A stretch of 64,000 bases of DNA, taken from the NCBI GenBank assembly GCA_030619885.1, contig JAUXAN010000003.1, forward strand, positions 1-64,000. The letters run 5' to 3'. The notes under the pieces are model-generated. The model saw nothing but the letters and a program-made list of their open reading frames with translations, was not told where the DNA came from and ran no database searches. The DNA comes from a bacterium. GTDB taxonomy: Bacteria > Hydrothermota > DG-26 > JAUXAN01. The stretch's first letter is position 1; each line of letters begins with the position of its first letter. Made by a program: the position numbers and the translations under genes. Positions 1 through 10,246 of the stretch are shown here, in pieces.

Positions 1-78
1 AAAAGTCCCTGTGATTTCTAAAAATAAAAGGAAGCCTATCATAGATATAGCTCCCTTTTTCAATGAGTACCGATGCTT

Positions 79-297
79 TTATCGAATCAGCACCACCTTC
101 TTCGTAGATGTGAAATCACCTGTTTCTAATCTGTAGAAGTAAACTCCACTTGGTAGATCGCTTTCGTGTTTATCTTTTCCATCCCATCGCACAGTATAGA
201 TTCCTGCTTTTTTGGTTCCATTTACAAGTGTGCGCACCAACTGCCCTGCCTGATTATAAATCTTCAGACTGACTTTAGTCTCCTTTAGGTTAATGTG
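79..297 (-). pseudogene. C-terminal fragment of a secreted protein with FlgD-like/T9SS-type sorting domain
   Basis: Minus-strand reading gives LKIYNQAGQLVRTLVNGTKKAGIYTVRWDGKDKHESDLPSGVYFYRLETGDFTSTKKVVLIR*, closely resembling the C-terminus of the C25 protease at 42365-45613; upstream in-frame stop at the junction with the RAYT remnant. Confidence 0.7.
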
Positions 298-303
298 AAG
301 GGG

Positions 304-558
304 TCAAGCATAAATATTATGCTTTTTACCTATAGCGAGTTCTCTTTGGAGTTCTGAAATCAGTTTCTTAATCTCCATATCTTCAGGTAATTTCTTCTCT
401 ACTTTTCCTATAGCTGTACTCTAAGTCGCAGGTTCACGGTTGAAGTACTCTCCAATCTCTTTTACCTTATATCCTTCCACTACTCTTCCTAAATAGCCAA
501 TTATACTTCTTGCTTTAGATGCGCTTCGATTTCTGGAGGTATGAATATCTTTTTTTAC
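304..558 (-). pseudogene. C-terminal remnant of a REP-associated tyrosine transposase (RAYT, Y1/IS200-like)
   Basis: Minus-strand frame: SRNRSASKARSIIGYLGRVVEGYKVKEIGEYFNREPAT*STAIGKVEKKLPEDMEIKKLISELQRELAIGKKHNIYA*; RAYT-like C-terminal HTH with an in-frame TAG (421-423); GGGGTCA motifs at both ends. Confidence 0.6.
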
Positions 559-605
559 GTCTGACCCCTCCTGCTGGCCACAAGTTTTTACAAAGTTGAA
601 AAAAT

Positions 606-640
606 TGAATCAAATATTGGAATCGTCCCCGCTATATGTT
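606..640. repeat. Direct repeat copy 1 (35 bp identical core; partner 1491-1525)
   Basis: TGAATCAAATATTGGAATCGTCCCCGCTATATGTT identical at both sites; similarity extends about 20 bp further upstream. Confidence 0.95.
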
Positions 641-649
641 ATTAGTATG

Positions 650-1108
650 TCAGCTTTTGGTTTTTGCTTGGCGGTTTTTAGATAGATCATCGGAACTTCG
701 TTTTCGAACCCATTCGAGTTCGATTGTCCTTTTATCTTGCTTAAAACTCACATAGAAGTTGTCAAATATATCTATTCTACCCAATAATGGAACTACTTCC
801 TCACTTAATGCCCAGGCAACTTCAGTCTCAAATTTATGCTCTCCAATTTTCACCTCTACAGTTTTGAAAATTACAGGTATTCCCTGCCTGCCAAGTCCAT
901 ACAATTCTTCAATCTTATTCTTCTCAATCTCTAATCCTAAAAGTTTTCCCAATGAAAGTGGAAGCAATGTCACATCTGCACCCGAATCGATGTATGGATG
1001 ACATTCAATCCATTCCCCCGTAAAACTTTTAAATTCAATATCCGCCACTGGACGAAATATCGAGGTTCCCTTTCTTCCTGTTTCCTTTCTGTATTTAAAG
1101 ACTACCAT
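650..1108 (-). CDS. Retropepsin-like (clan AA) aspartic protease family protein
   Basis: ORF 152 aa with YIDSGADVTLLPLSLGKLLGL (D-S/T-G-A type active-site motif) and LLGRIDIFDNF near the C-terminus. Confidence 0.75.
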   Translation of the reverse strand: MVVFKYRKETGRKGTSIFRPVADIEFKSFTGEWIECHPYIDSGADVTLLPLSLGKLLGLEIEKNKIEELYGLGRQGIPVIFKTVEVKIGEHKFETEVAWALSEEVVPLLGRIDIFDNFYVSFKQDKRTIELEWVRKRSSDDLSKNRQAKTKS

Positions 1109-1332
1109 ATTTCTGCCATTAGAACCAGGATTTCTTTACTCGGGACCTTGGCTATTGAAGGCTTCTTCTTTGGATATTTCGTTTTCGCCTCCTTGTAGAC
1201 CTTTTCCGCATCATCTCCAGAAGTTACAACCCTCTGGTCTACAATAGCTATCCATTTCCCAGCATACCTTTGAGTGTCAGCCCTTATATACCACTCATAA
1301 TTTTTGGATACGGGAACGGTGCTAGATTTCAT
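1102..1332 (-). CDS. DUF5678-like small protein
   Basis: 76 aa, YAGKWIAIVDQRVVTSGDDAEKVYKEAKTKYPKKKPSIAKVPSKE; overlaps the protease gene start; AGGAGGG SD upstream. Confidence 0.6.
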   Translation of the reverse strand: MKSSTVPVSKNYEWYIRADTQRYAGKWIAIVDQRVVTSGDDAEKVYKEAKTKYPKKKPSIAKVPSKEILVLMAEIW

Positions 1333-1490
1333 TGTCAGCCCTCCTTTTATTTTTTACCATTGTTTGTTATTTTTACAATAAAATCTGATAAAAGTCAAGA
1401 GAAATAAAATGTCAAAGTAGGTAGAAAGTGGGGTAAAGTAAAGTTCACAGATTTTACATTGGTGCCAGGTTTTGACAAAGTTGACAAAAA

Positions 1491-1525
1491 TGAATCAAAT
1501 ATTGGAATCGTCCCCGCTATATGTT
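1491..1525. repeat. Direct repeat copy 2 flanking the protease cassette
   Basis: Identical 35 bp to 606-640; preceded by TTACATTGGTGCCAGGTTTTGACAAAG, related to motifs at 54787 and 56737. Confidence 0.95.
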
Positions 1526-1560
1526 TTACAGCGATAGAATTGGTCAAACTATATTCTCGG

Positions 1561-2259
1561 TCACCCTGTTGATAATTTCTCTTCTTTGAACTTTATACCG
1601 AACTGCGATTCAAACCCATCTTTTAAGAAGCGTATCACTTCTCCTATCTCTATTTTTCTTTTCAACACAGAAGCGATACTTATGAATTCATCTTCTGTAT
1701 CAAATATTTCCGAATGAGGGATATTTGGCTCATCTGTCAATATCGTTCCCTGCTGAAGAAAAGCACCTGCTCGTCTCACCTGTGCACTTCCGATGACTTT
1801 TTTCCCTCCACATAGAATTTCATACCTTGAAGGGAGTGAAAAACAGAGGGGGGAGCGGTTAGAGGAACTCCTTCGTATCCTTTGAAGTTCAAAATTCAAT
1901 CCCAGTTTTTTAAAACCCCTTATGAATGCCAGTGCAATCTTTTTGTAAGTATCGAGGACGGTTCCACCAACTATGGGGTCGGAAACCTTTGCAACGATGC
2001 TATAGGTTAAATTATTATCGTGGTAGACAGCCCTTCCACCTGTCGGTCTTCTTACGACTTGAAGGTTAATTTTTTTTGCCCTCTTGAGGGTCTCATCGTC
2101 CAATTCTTGATGATAACCTATGGTGATGGCTGGTGGTTTAAATGAGTAGAAGCGGAGGGTAGGGGGTGAGCTGTCACTGGCGACCGATTTCAGCAATGCC
2201 TCATCCACACCCATCTGGTAGAGACCGCTGGCTTCTATGAATTCTAAAATCCGCCACAT
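1561..2259 (-). CDS. Octanoyltransferase/lipoate-protein ligase family (LipM-like)
   Basis: MGVDEALL, RRPTGGRAVYHDNNLTYS, CFSLPSRYEILCGGKKVIGSAQVRR (LipM-like Cys and K-x-x-GSAQ). Confidence 0.8.
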   Translation of the reverse strand: MWRILEFIEASGLYQMGVDEALLKSVASDSSPPTLRFYSFKPPAITIGYHQELDDETLKRAKKINLQVVRRPTGGRAVYHDNNLTYSIVAKVSDPIVGGTVLDTYKKIALAFIRGFKKLGLNFELQRIRRSSSNRSPLCFSLPSRYEILCGGKKVIGSAQVRRAGAFLQQGTILTDEPNIPHSEIFDTEDEFISIASVLKRKIEIGEVIRFLKDGFESQFGIKFKEEKLSTG

Positions 2260-2404
2260 ATTAAATCAAAAAAACACGGTCGCAGACCCGTATGGGAGTA
2301 CCATCTCTGGATCCGCATGGACGGATGCTGACACTGATAAACACAGAACGGGGAATTTGCAAATCTTATCTATACGGATCTGTTGCACAGCATTAGTATA
2401 TTTT

Positions 2405-3658
2405 TTATGTTCCCATTTGCCAAGAACTCAGATATTTTTTTTGCTGCTCCGTTAGAATGTCTATCTTTACTCCCATAGAAATTAACTTCAAATTTGCAAT
2501 CTCTTTATCTATCTCTTCTGGAATTTTATAGACCTTCTTATCCATCTTTCTCCCATTCTTTACTATGTATTCTACTGCAAGTGCCTGATTTGCAAAACTC
2601 ATATCCATTACAGATGCTGGATGCCCCTCTGCGGCAGAGAGATTTACAAGCCTACCTTCTGATAGCAGGTAAAGTCTTTTCCCATTTTTGAATTCGAATT
2701 CCTCCACACTCTCTCTAATCATTCGCCTTTTTATACTCAGTTTTTTCAAATCCGCTTTATTTATCTCTACATCGAAATGTCCTGAGTTGGCAAGTATGGC
2801 ACCATCTTTCATCGCTTCAAAATGGCTTTTTCTCATAACATTTATATCTCCGGTAACCGTGACAAAAAGGTCTCCAATAGGAGAAGCATCTTTTATTCGC
2901 ATAACCCTGTACCCATCCATCAATGCTTCTAATGCCCTTATAGGGTTTGTTTCACATACCACAACATTACCACCCATTCCTTTCGCTCTCATCGCTACCC
3001 CTCTTCCACACCAGCCATAACCGCATATGACAACTGCCTTGCCTGCGAGAAGGATATTTGTAGCCCGCAAAATCCCGTCAATAGTTGACTGCCCTGTACC
3101 ATATCTATTATCGAAGAGATACTTGGTTTCAGAATCATTCACAGCAACGATTGGATACTCGAGTTTTTTCTCTTTTTCGAGGGCACGGAGTCTGATGACA
3201 CCGGTCGTGGTCTCCTCTGTCCCACCAAGTATATTTTGAATCAATTCTCTGCGCTTTGAATGTGTGGTTGACACTAAATCCGCACCATCGTCCAATGTAA
3301 CATTCGGTTTTATGTCGAGCACATCATTTATATGTTTATAATAAGTCTTTCTATCTTCGCCTTCAATAGCATATACTGGGACATGATAATCTTCTACAAG
3401 TGAAGCGGCAACATCATCCTTTGTGGAAAGGGGATTTGATGCACAGAGAGAAACTTCCGCGCCTCCGGCTTTCAGAGCTATGGCAAGATTTGCCGTTTCT
3501 GTAGTGATATGAAGACATGCACCTATCTTTATTCCCGAAAGTGGGTTTTCCTTCACAAATCTTTTTTGAATGACCTTCAATACTGGCATCCAGTGGGAAG
3601 ACCATTCTATCTTCAATTTTCCCTGTTTTTTAAGTTCTGGATTTTTTATATCACTCAT
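2405..3658 (-). CDS. ahcY: Adenosylhomocysteinase
   Basis: 417 aa; [49 protein letters not shown]. Confidence 0.95.
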   Translation of the reverse strand: MSDIKNPELKKQGKLKIEWSSHWMPVLKVIQKRFVKENPLSGIKIGACLHITTETANLAIALKAGGAEVSLCASNPLSTKDDVAASLVEDYHVPVYAIEGEDRKTYYKHINDVLDIKPNVTLDDGADLVSTTHSKRRELIQNILGGTEETTTGVIRLRALEKEKKLEYPIVAVNDSETKYLFDNRYGTGQSTIDGILRATNILLAGKAVVICGYGWCGRGVAMRAKGMGGNVVVCETNPIRALEALMDGYRVMRIKDASPIGDLFVTVTGDINVMRKSHFEAMKDGAILANSGHFDVEINKADLKKLSIKRRMIRESVEEFEFKNGKRLYLLSEGRLVNLSAAEGHPASVMDMSFANQALAVEYIVKNGRKMDKKVYKIPEEIDKEIANLKLISMGVKIDILTEQQKKYLSSWQMGT

Positions 3659-4797
3659 TTTCCAATCTCCTTTTTTAAATTATTTGCTTGGTCTGTACTT
3701 TCCCATGTGAATCCTTCTTCTTCTCTCCCAAAATGTCCAAAGCAGGCAGTTCGTTTATAGATGGGTTTCAAGAGAGATAAGTAATCTATGATGCCTGAAG
3801 GTGTGAGGTCAAAAGATTTCTTCACCGCCTTCACCAATTTTTCCTCAGAAACCTTACCTGTACGGAATGTCTGTATATCAACCGAAACGGGCTCGGCTAC
3901 ACCTATAGCGTATGAAAGTTGGATCTCGCATCTTTGGGCAAGGTTTGCCTCTACAATATTCTTGGCGATATATCTTGCCATATATGATGCCGAGCGGTCT
4001 ACTTTGCTGGGGTCCTTGCCAGAGAAACATCCACCACCGTGATGTGCAAAACCACCGTATGTATCAACCATAATCTTTCTTCCTGTAACACCTGTATCAC
4101 CCTGAGGGCCGCCGATCACAAATCTTCCTGTAGGATTTATTAGAATTTTTGTGTTCTGATCCAGCAATTTATCAGACACAACTTCTTTTATCACTTTATC
4201 AAGTACATCTGTCCTCAATTCCTCTTCCTTTACATTCGGGTCGTGCTGAGCTGAAATCAATATCGCATCTACTCTAAAAGGTTTCCCATCTCTGTATTCA
4301 ACTGTAACCTGAGATTTTCCATCGGGTCTCAAATACCTCAATATCTTATTCTTTCTGACTTCTGAAAGTTTTCTCACCAATTTATGCGCAAGCATAATGG
4401 GCAGGGGCATCAACTCAGGGGTTTCTCTGATGGCATATCCAATCATCGTTCCCTGATCTCCTGCTCCACCTATATTCACACCTATTGCTATATCAGACGA
4501 CTGTTCCTGAATAGATGTCATAATCGCACAGGTTTCAAAATCAAAACCGTATTTAGAATTTGTGTAACCACATTCTTTAACGGTATTTCTCACTATCTGC
4601 TGAACATCGACATAGCAGTCGGTGGTTATCTCACCTGATACAATACAAAGTCCTCGTGTCACTAACGTTTCGCATGCTACTCTTCCATTGGTGTCTTTCA
4701 GCATGATTCTATCCAGTATCGCATCCGATATTTGGTCACATAGTTTGTCTGGATGACCTTCAGTAACGGACTCAGAAGTAAAAAAACTTTTTCTCAT
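3655..4797 (-). CDS. metK: S-adenosylmethionine synthetase
   Basis: [54 protein letters not shown]; start chosen at 4797 because of GGAGG SD rather than the longer ORF start (4851). Confidence 0.96.
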   Translation of the reverse strand: MRKSFFTSESVTEGHPDKLCDQISDAILDRIMLKDTNGRVACETLVTRGLCIVSGEITTDCYVDVQQIVRNTVKECGYTNSKYGFDFETCAIMTSIQEQSSDIAIGVNIGGAGDQGTMIGYAIRETPELMPLPIMLAHKLVRKLSEVRKNKILRYLRPDGKSQVTVEYRDGKPFRVDAILISAQHDPNVKEEELRTDVLDKVIKEVVSDKLLDQNTKILINPTGRFVIGGPQGDTGVTGRKIMVDTYGGFAHHGGGCFSGKDPSKVDRSASYMARYIAKNIVEANLAQRCEIQLSYAIGVAEPVSVDIQTFRTGKVSEEKLVKAVKKSFDLTPSGIIDYLSLLKPIYKRTACFGHFGREEEGFTWESTDQANNLKKEIGK

Positions 4798-4822
4798 CAA
4801 ACCTCCTTTTTCAAATTTCAAC

Positions 4823-5731
4823 CTAGCTGCTTCTGGACAGTTTGGCAGCAAGGGCTATTGAGTAAAATTTAGATTCTCCACTGTCTCCTCTCGATGTAAG
4901 AATACAGGGTTTAGTCGTTCCTGCAACCACTGCTGCCAGCTTTGCATTTGATAGACGTGTACCAGTTTTAAAGAATACATTTCCGCTCTCTATATTTGGA
5001 AATATGAGTATATCGGCTGAACCTGCAACGCTACTTTTCAACCCTTTTATATCTGCAGATTCTTTTGAGACTGCTACATCCATAGCGAGGGGTCCATCAA
5101 TCTCAGCGCCTTTTATCTGTCCGCGGTCTGCCATTTTCGATATGACGGCGGCGTCGAGTGTAGGCTGCATCTTCGGATTTACCTTCTCCACAGCACAGAT
5201 GATAGCTACTTTCGGCCGAGATATACCGAGAAGATGCGCCACCTCAATCGTATACTTCACCATCTCTATCTTCTGGAAAAGATCAGGATATGGAATTACA
5301 GCGACATCGGAGACGATTAAGAGGCGTGGATAGGTTGGAAACTCTAAAACCGTAATATGGGATAATACTCTCTTAGGTGGTAACAGTCCTCGCTCTTTGT
5401 CGAGTATAGCCCTCATATATAAAGAAGTATCTATCAATCCCTTCATCAATGCATCACCTTTACCATCCCTTACCAGTTCAACTGACTTTATGAGTGCTTT
5501 TTTAGTATCACTCTCATTTTCTATTTCAAAACTATCAATAGGTACTTTATGTTCAGCAGCAACTTTTTCAATTTTTGTTCTATTTCCAATCAGTGTCGCC
5601 TTTACAACACCTTCACTCACACCCCTTCCCACTGCTTCTATCGTATGTGGGTCTTCTCCGCATGCGACGACCAAATTCTTCGTACTTTCCTTTTTTACCT
5701 CATCTACCAGTTCAGAAAGTTTTCTAATCAT
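4823..5731 (-). CDS. ptb: Phosphate butyryltransferase/phosphotransacetylase family
   Basis: 302 aa; [52 protein letters not shown]. Confidence 0.8.
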   Translation of the reverse strand: MIRKLSELVDEVKKESTKNLVVACGEDPHTIEAVGRGVSEGVVKATLIGNRTKIEKVAAEHKVPIDSFEIENESDTKKALIKSVELVRDGKGDALMKGLIDTSLYMRAILDKERGLLPPKRVLSHITVLEFPTYPRLLIVSDVAVIPYPDLFQKIEMVKYTIEVAHLLGISRPKVAIICAVEKVNPKMQPTLDAAVISKMADRGQIKGAEIDGPLAMDVAVSKESADIKGLKSSVAGSADILIFPNIESGNVFFKTGTRLSNAKLAAVVAGTTKPCILTSRGDSGESKFYSIALAAKLSRSS

Positions 5732-5799
5732 ACAAGTCCTCCCTAATCTGTTACTGTGATTTTAATATTATATTTAAAAATGTCAAGATAAGAAAAATC

Positions 5800-6005
5800 T
5801 TGCCTTCCCTACGGACCGTATGGTCGGCAAGATGCTTGAACTACCTAATTTGTCCGCAGGATGCTGTGCATAGGGCAAACCTTTCCACAGGATCCTGCGG
5901 ATAGGTTTGCTTTTCGCAAGGCTGAAGCCTTGCCCTACGGGCTGAATTTCAAAAAGAAACCACCAGATTTTCACAGTTGTAGGAAACCCGCACGGGTTCC
6001 CTACT
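5800..6005. repeat. Cluster of REP-like palindromes
   Basis: Hairpins GCAAACCTTTCCACAGGATCCTGCGGATAGGTTTGC (5875-5910), GCAAGGCTGAAGCCTTGC and GTAGGAAACCCGCACGGGTTCCCTAC (5979-6004). Confidence 0.75.
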
Positions 6006-6091
6006 GGCAATGAAATTCTCGGTCATCCTGTCAAACGTTTTGCTTGCATATTTAAATTATATTGGGGTGGAATTCCTGATAAAAAGTTTTT

Positions 6092-7030
6092 TCATTTTCT
6101 CTTCTTCTCAGTTAAAATTTTGGTCTTGATTATAGGCACATATTGGCTGTCTGGATATCTCTCAATAAGCAGTTTATATGCTTCGATGGAAAGTTTATCT
6201 TTTTTCTGCTCTTTTAAAATTTCGGCGATTCGGAACTGAGCATCATCTGCTGCATTTGAATCTGGATATTTTTCCAACAGCTTCCTATATCCACCAAGTG
6301 CATCGTCATATAACCCCTTGGTTTCTTTATTCAACGTCTGATTATACATCTTCAATGGCTTCCAGTCAAAATCAGAATTCTCCTTTATGAATTCAATCCT
6401 CTCTTTTGCCGTTTTTGCATACCATGAAGATTGCGTAAGATTCTGCGCTTTGTTCAACGACTCTACCTTTTTGTAATCTGTGATCGCCTTATCAAAATCA
6501 GTATATACCCGTTCTTGAATTTCAGCCTGTCGCAATTGCGATTGTAGAGCGAGATTACTCGTAGCATACTTTTCTACTAATCGCTTATACGATTTAATGG
6601 CATCTCCATAGTTGTGAAGGTATTTCTCATAAATTTCTCCTATCTTATATTCAGCATCGTCGGCATATTCACTCCCCGTAAACTCCTTGAGGAATTTTTT
6701 GAATATTTTTAGCGCTTTTTTATAATCCCCTACCTCGATATAGCAATATCCAATCCAGAAATGGGCATCGTCTAAAAATTCAACTGTCTTTGCAGTAACT
6801 TCTTTCTTTGCAGGAGCTTTTGCTCTGGCTTCTTTACGATACGCTTTTTCAGGATGTGGCTTTTCTTCATGATATGGGTCTGGAGAAATTAATTTTTCAT
6901 ACAGTGTAATCGCTTCAGTCCATCTACCTTCGTGACATAGTGTCGTTGCGTCAAGATAAATTTGGTATGGATTTTTAACGGTGTTTGATTGTGAAGTTGC
7001 TAAACACAATAACAGTATAATTTTTATCAT
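6092..7030 (-). CDS. Exported TPR-repeat protein (YbgF/BamD-like)
   Basis: Signal-like N-terminus; repeated AHFWIGYCYIEVGDYKKALKIFKKFLKEF and DAQFRIAEILKEQKKDKLSIEAYKLLIERYPDS. Confidence 0.75.
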   Translation of the reverse strand: MIKIILLLCLATSQSNTVKNPYQIYLDATTLCHEGRWTEAITLYEKLISPDPYHEEKPHPEKAYRKEARAKAPAKKEVTAKTVEFLDDAHFWIGYCYIEVGDYKKALKIFKKFLKEFTGSEYADDAEYKIGEIYEKYLHNYGDAIKSYKRLVEKYATSNLALQSQLRQAEIQERVYTDFDKAITDYKKVESLNKAQNLTQSSWYAKTAKERIEFIKENSDFDWKPLKMYNQTLNKETKGLYDDALGGYRKLLEKYPDSNAADDAQFRIAEILKEQKKDKLSIEAYKLLIERYPDSQYVPIIKTKILTEKKRK

Positions 7031-7031
7031 A

Positions 7032-7742
7032 CTACCTCCTTGATTTAGAGTCCTTCGTTTCTATCAATCTGCTGAGTACCCCCGAGCTCAAGATTTCTTT
7101 TTGCACCAATTTCATGTGAGAGGGCTCAGCATTTACTATTTTTATAAAAATCATTTCTAAACTCCTTGCCCTTTCTCCTAGGTCAGGACTATCCTTATAG
7201 GTTGTAACCCTATTCAACAATCCGCTCGACACCAGTTCATTTCGAAGAAAATTCATCTCATCAACGTTCTCTCGAATATTGAGTGCTTTGATTAAAATGA
7301 CTTCCGAGCTGACCATATCACGCATGATAGTCTCGTCTTCCACCTTTGCTTTTAAAAGAATTTCTTCCCTCCCGTGTTTTAACCCAAGGCGATAGATACC
7401 AATCAATAGAATCAAAGCCACACCAGCTGCTGCTGTAGCTACTCTAAACTCCGTTCTCATCAGAATAGAAAGCCACCAGTCTCTCAGGGAAAACCCAGCT
7501 TTGCGTTCGACTTTGGGCGCTACCCTTCTGAGCAATCTACTCGAATACTCTTCCCAGTATTCTTCAGGTGGTTCTTCGGGTATCAGTGATGTAGTCAACC
7601 TATCTACTGATTGAAACGATGCGAATTCAAGAGCACAATCTGAACAGACTTTCAAATGCTCCTCCACTAACTGTCTTTTATTCATAGAAAGTTCATCGTC
7701 AAGGTAAGCACTCAAAAGTTTTTTAACCTCTTTACACTTCAT
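7032..7742 (-). CDS. Anti-sigma factor with putative zinc-finger
   Basis: MKCKEVKKLLSAYLDDELSMNKRQLVEEHLKVCSDCALEFASF (H-x3-C-x2-C) plus one TM; overlaps the upstream sigma factor gene. Confidence 0.85.
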   Translation of the reverse strand: MKCKEVKKLLSAYLDDELSMNKRQLVEEHLKVCSDCALEFASFQSVDRLTTSLIPEEPPEEYWEEYSSRLLRRVAPKVERKAGFSLRDWWLSILMRTEFRVATAAAGVALILLIGIYRLGLKHGREEILLKAKVEDETIMRDMVSSEVILIKALNIRENVDEMNFLRNELVSSGLLNRVTTYKDSPDLGERARSLEMIFIKIVNAEPSHMKLVQKEILSSGVLSRLIETKDSKSRR

Positions 7743-8299
7743 TCTATCATCTCCGCGGTGATATATTCTTTAAGTAGCTCTTTCAAATTTGTCCTTGCTC
7801 GATTCAATCGAGACATAACGGTTCCAAGAGAGCATCCTAATGTCTTTGATATCTCTTTGTAAGAGAGTCCCTCATAGACACGGAGCACAAAAACCGCTTT
7901 ATTCTTTGGTGAAAGGGCAGAAATCGCTCCTTCGATTTTAGTATTCAGTTCCTTCATCTCGGCTAATTTTGCGGGATTCCCACTCTGAGAAGGCACTCTC
8001 CTTAAGAGTTCGTTATGGAGTGAACAGAAGCGAGAAGCCCTTTTCAGATAATTTATGCACAGATTCACAATTATCCGATACAGCCATGGGTAAAATTTAT
8101 AATTTTCATTGAAAGAATTTATGGATTTATACACTTTTATGAAAGCCTCTTGCGAAAGATCATCAGCCACCTCATGGATGCGGCACATTCTGTAAGCGAT
8201 ATAGTAAGCACGCTTTTTATACTTATTAACCAGTTCATTGAAACCATCAATATCGCCTTCTTTAAATCTTCTTACCCAGATTCTATCCTCATTCTCCAT
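7739..8299 (-). CDS. ECF-type RNA polymerase sigma factor
   Basis: Region 2 (DLSQEAFIKVYKSINSF...YPWLYRIIVNLCINYLKR) and region 4 (LRVYEGLSYKEISKTLGCSLGTVMSRLNRARTNLKELL). Confidence 0.92.
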   Translation of the reverse strand: MENEDRIWVRRFKEGDIDGFNELVNKYKKRAYYIAYRMCRIHEVADDLSQEAFIKVYKSINSFNENYKFYPWLYRIIVNLCINYLKRASRFCSLHNELLRRVPSQSGNPAKLAEMKELNTKIEGAISALSPKNKAVFVLRVYEGLSYKEISKTLGCSLGTVMSRLNRARTNLKELLKEYITAEMIE

Positions 8300-8406
8300 A
8301 ACTAACCTTTCTCTATTATATTATACAACACTATGTACAAAATATTCCATAAAATAAAGGAATTGTCAATACTTGACAAGTTTTTTGTCAAAGATATAAT
8401 TTAAGA

Positions 8407-9039
8407 ATGAAATGGAGTGAACTGAAGTTGAAGTTAATTGCTTTTTGGGGGAAACTATTCATGCTCACTTTAGGACATACTTGGAAAATTAAGATAATAG
8501 ACCATTCAAATCTGGACAAACAAAATGCACTCTACGCTGTCTGGCACGGAAGACTTCTCATACCCACTTACACCCTTAGAAATAAAAATTTCTACTGTCT
8601 CATCTCCCAACATAGAGATGGTGAGTATATCTCCAGAATTCTTGAAGGGATTGGGTATACCTCCGTAAGGGGCTCCACAACGCGTGGAGGGACGAAAGCG
8701 ATACTTCAATTGATTAAAAGAGGGGTTGGAGGAGTTAATCTTGCAATCACACCTGATGGCCCAAGGGGACCGAAACACTCCTTGAAACCAGGCATACTCT
8801 ACATCGCATTTAAAACAGGCTTGCCAATCGTTCCTGTGGGGACAGGTGCATCTAAATATATTCGGTTCAAGTCATGGGATAATTTCCTGCTTCCATTCCC
8901 CTTGAGTAAATGTATAGTACTGCTTGATACGCCGATATATATAAAGAGTTTGAAAAATATTGAGAAGAAGAGAGAAAAAATCGAAGATAGATTAAAAAGG
9001 CTCCAGTTTGAGTGTGATAGATATGTGGCTTTTATATAA
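8407..9039 (+). CDS. DUF374-type lysophospholipid acyltransferase-like protein
   Basis: AVWHGRLLIPTY, SQHRDGEYISRILEGIGYTSVRGSTTRGG, ITPDGPRGPKHSLKPGILYIAFKTGLPIVPV. Confidence 0.85.
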   Translation: MKWSELKLKLIAFWGKLFMLTLGHTWKIKIIDHSNLDKQNALYAVWHGRLLIPTYTLRNKNFYCLISQHRDGEYISRILEGIGYTSVRGSTTRGGTKAILQLIKRGVGGVNLAITPDGPRGPKHSLKPGILYIAFKTGLPIVPVGTGASKYIRFKSWDNFLLPFPLSKCIVLLDTPIYIKSLKNIEKKREKIEDRLKRLQFECDRYVAFI

Positions 9040-10246
9040 TATCTTTCTGAATATAATTTATCTATTTGGATTCCCATATTTTATAGCAAAGTCAAAAAGA
9101 GATAGTGCATGGAAAGAAAGGTTGGGCGACTACCCCAAAATCAAGGGGAAGAGTCTCTGGTTTCACGCTTCTTCTGTAGGGGAGGTGAGTGCCATCCTGG
9201 CTCTGATAAAAGAGTTCAAAAACAGTTTTCCAGAGCATAGTATCGTAGTGTCCACATTTACAACAGCGGGTAGAAGGAGGGCAGAGCAGTTGTATCAGGA
9301 GAGGATAGTATATCTCCCTTTAGATTTCAATTTTGCTGTTAAGAAGGCAATTGAGAGAATACATCCCGATGCATTAATAATAGTGGAGACAGAACTCTGG
9401 CCCAATCTGCTTCGGTATGCAAAAAACTACGGCTGTAAAATTTTTCTCGTCAATGGAAGAATCTCTCAGAAAAGTTATATCAGATATACAGGGGTTAAAA
9501 GATTTATAGGAAGTATATTAAGAAGGTTTGACCTGTGCATTATGCAGAGTCGAGAAGACGCAGAGAGGCTGGAGAAACTTGGGGCAGAATCTTGCAGGAT
9601 AAAAGTCGCTGGTAATTTGAAATTTGATAATTTGAACACGAACATTTCAGAGGAAAACCTTAGAGAAATGCTCGGGGTATCTGACAGAAAGGTCTTCGTA
9701 GCCGGAAGTACCAGAGAGGGTGAAGAAGAAATTATATTTGAGGCATTCAACCAGATCAAGGTTGTCGAGCCAAACCTCGTCTTGATTCTAGCTCCAAGAC
9801 ATATCGAAAGGATTGAGAGAATCAAGGTGATGGCAGAGTCTTTTGGACTGAAGGTAAGAAGAAAATCTGAAATCCTCCTCAAACATTCTGATGTAGTATT
9901 AGTTGATACAATAGGTGACCTACCATTCATTTACGGCATAGCTGACATCGCCTTTGTTGGTGGAAGCCTTCTCCCTTACGGTGGTCATAATCCGATAGAA
10001 CCTGCATCTTATGGGATTCCTGTTCTCTTTGGTCCCTATATGGAAGTCCCTGATGCTAAAGATCTATTGAAAGCAGGAAGTGGAATAGTGGTCAAAGATG
10101 CGTTAGGTATAATCGATGTTGTTGTGAATTTGTTGAAAAATGATGCAGAGAGAAATAGGATTGGAGAGTTGTCAAAATATACGATTCAAAAGAAAAGAGG
10201 AGCATCCAGAAAGACTCTTCAATTGATTAAAAATGCACTCTCTTAA
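9023..10246 (+). CDS. waaA: 3-deoxy-D-manno-octulosonic acid transferase (Kdo transferase)
   Basis: LWFHASSVGEVSAILALI, VETELWPNLLRYAKNYGCKIFLVNGRIS, AFVGGSLLPYGGHNPIEPASYGIPVLFGPY; ATG at 9023 preferred over TTG at 9008. Confidence 0.93.
   Translation: MWLLYNIFLNIIYLFGFPYFIAKSKRDSAWKERLGDYPKIKGKSLWFHASSVGEVSAILALIKEFKNSFPEHSIVVSTFTTAGRRRAEQLYQERIVYLPLDFNFAVKKAIERIHPDALIIVETELWPNLLRYAKNYGCKIFLVNGRISQKSYIRYTGVKRFIGSILRRFDLCIMQSREDAERLEKLGAESCRIKVAGNLKFDNLNTNISEENLREMLGVSDRKVFVAGSTREGEEEIIFEAFNQIKVVEPNLVLILAPRHIERIERIKVMAESFGLKVRRKSEILLKHSDVVLVDTIGDLPFIYGIADIAFVGGSLLPYGGHNPIEPASYGIPVLFGPYMEVPDAKDLLKAGSGIVVKDALGIIDVVVNLLKNDAERNRIGELSKYTIQKKRGASRKTLQLIKNALS

Noticed and set aside
5783-6010. 75 aa ORF
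   Set aside because: Entirely made of REP-like palindromes; no SD or homology signal.
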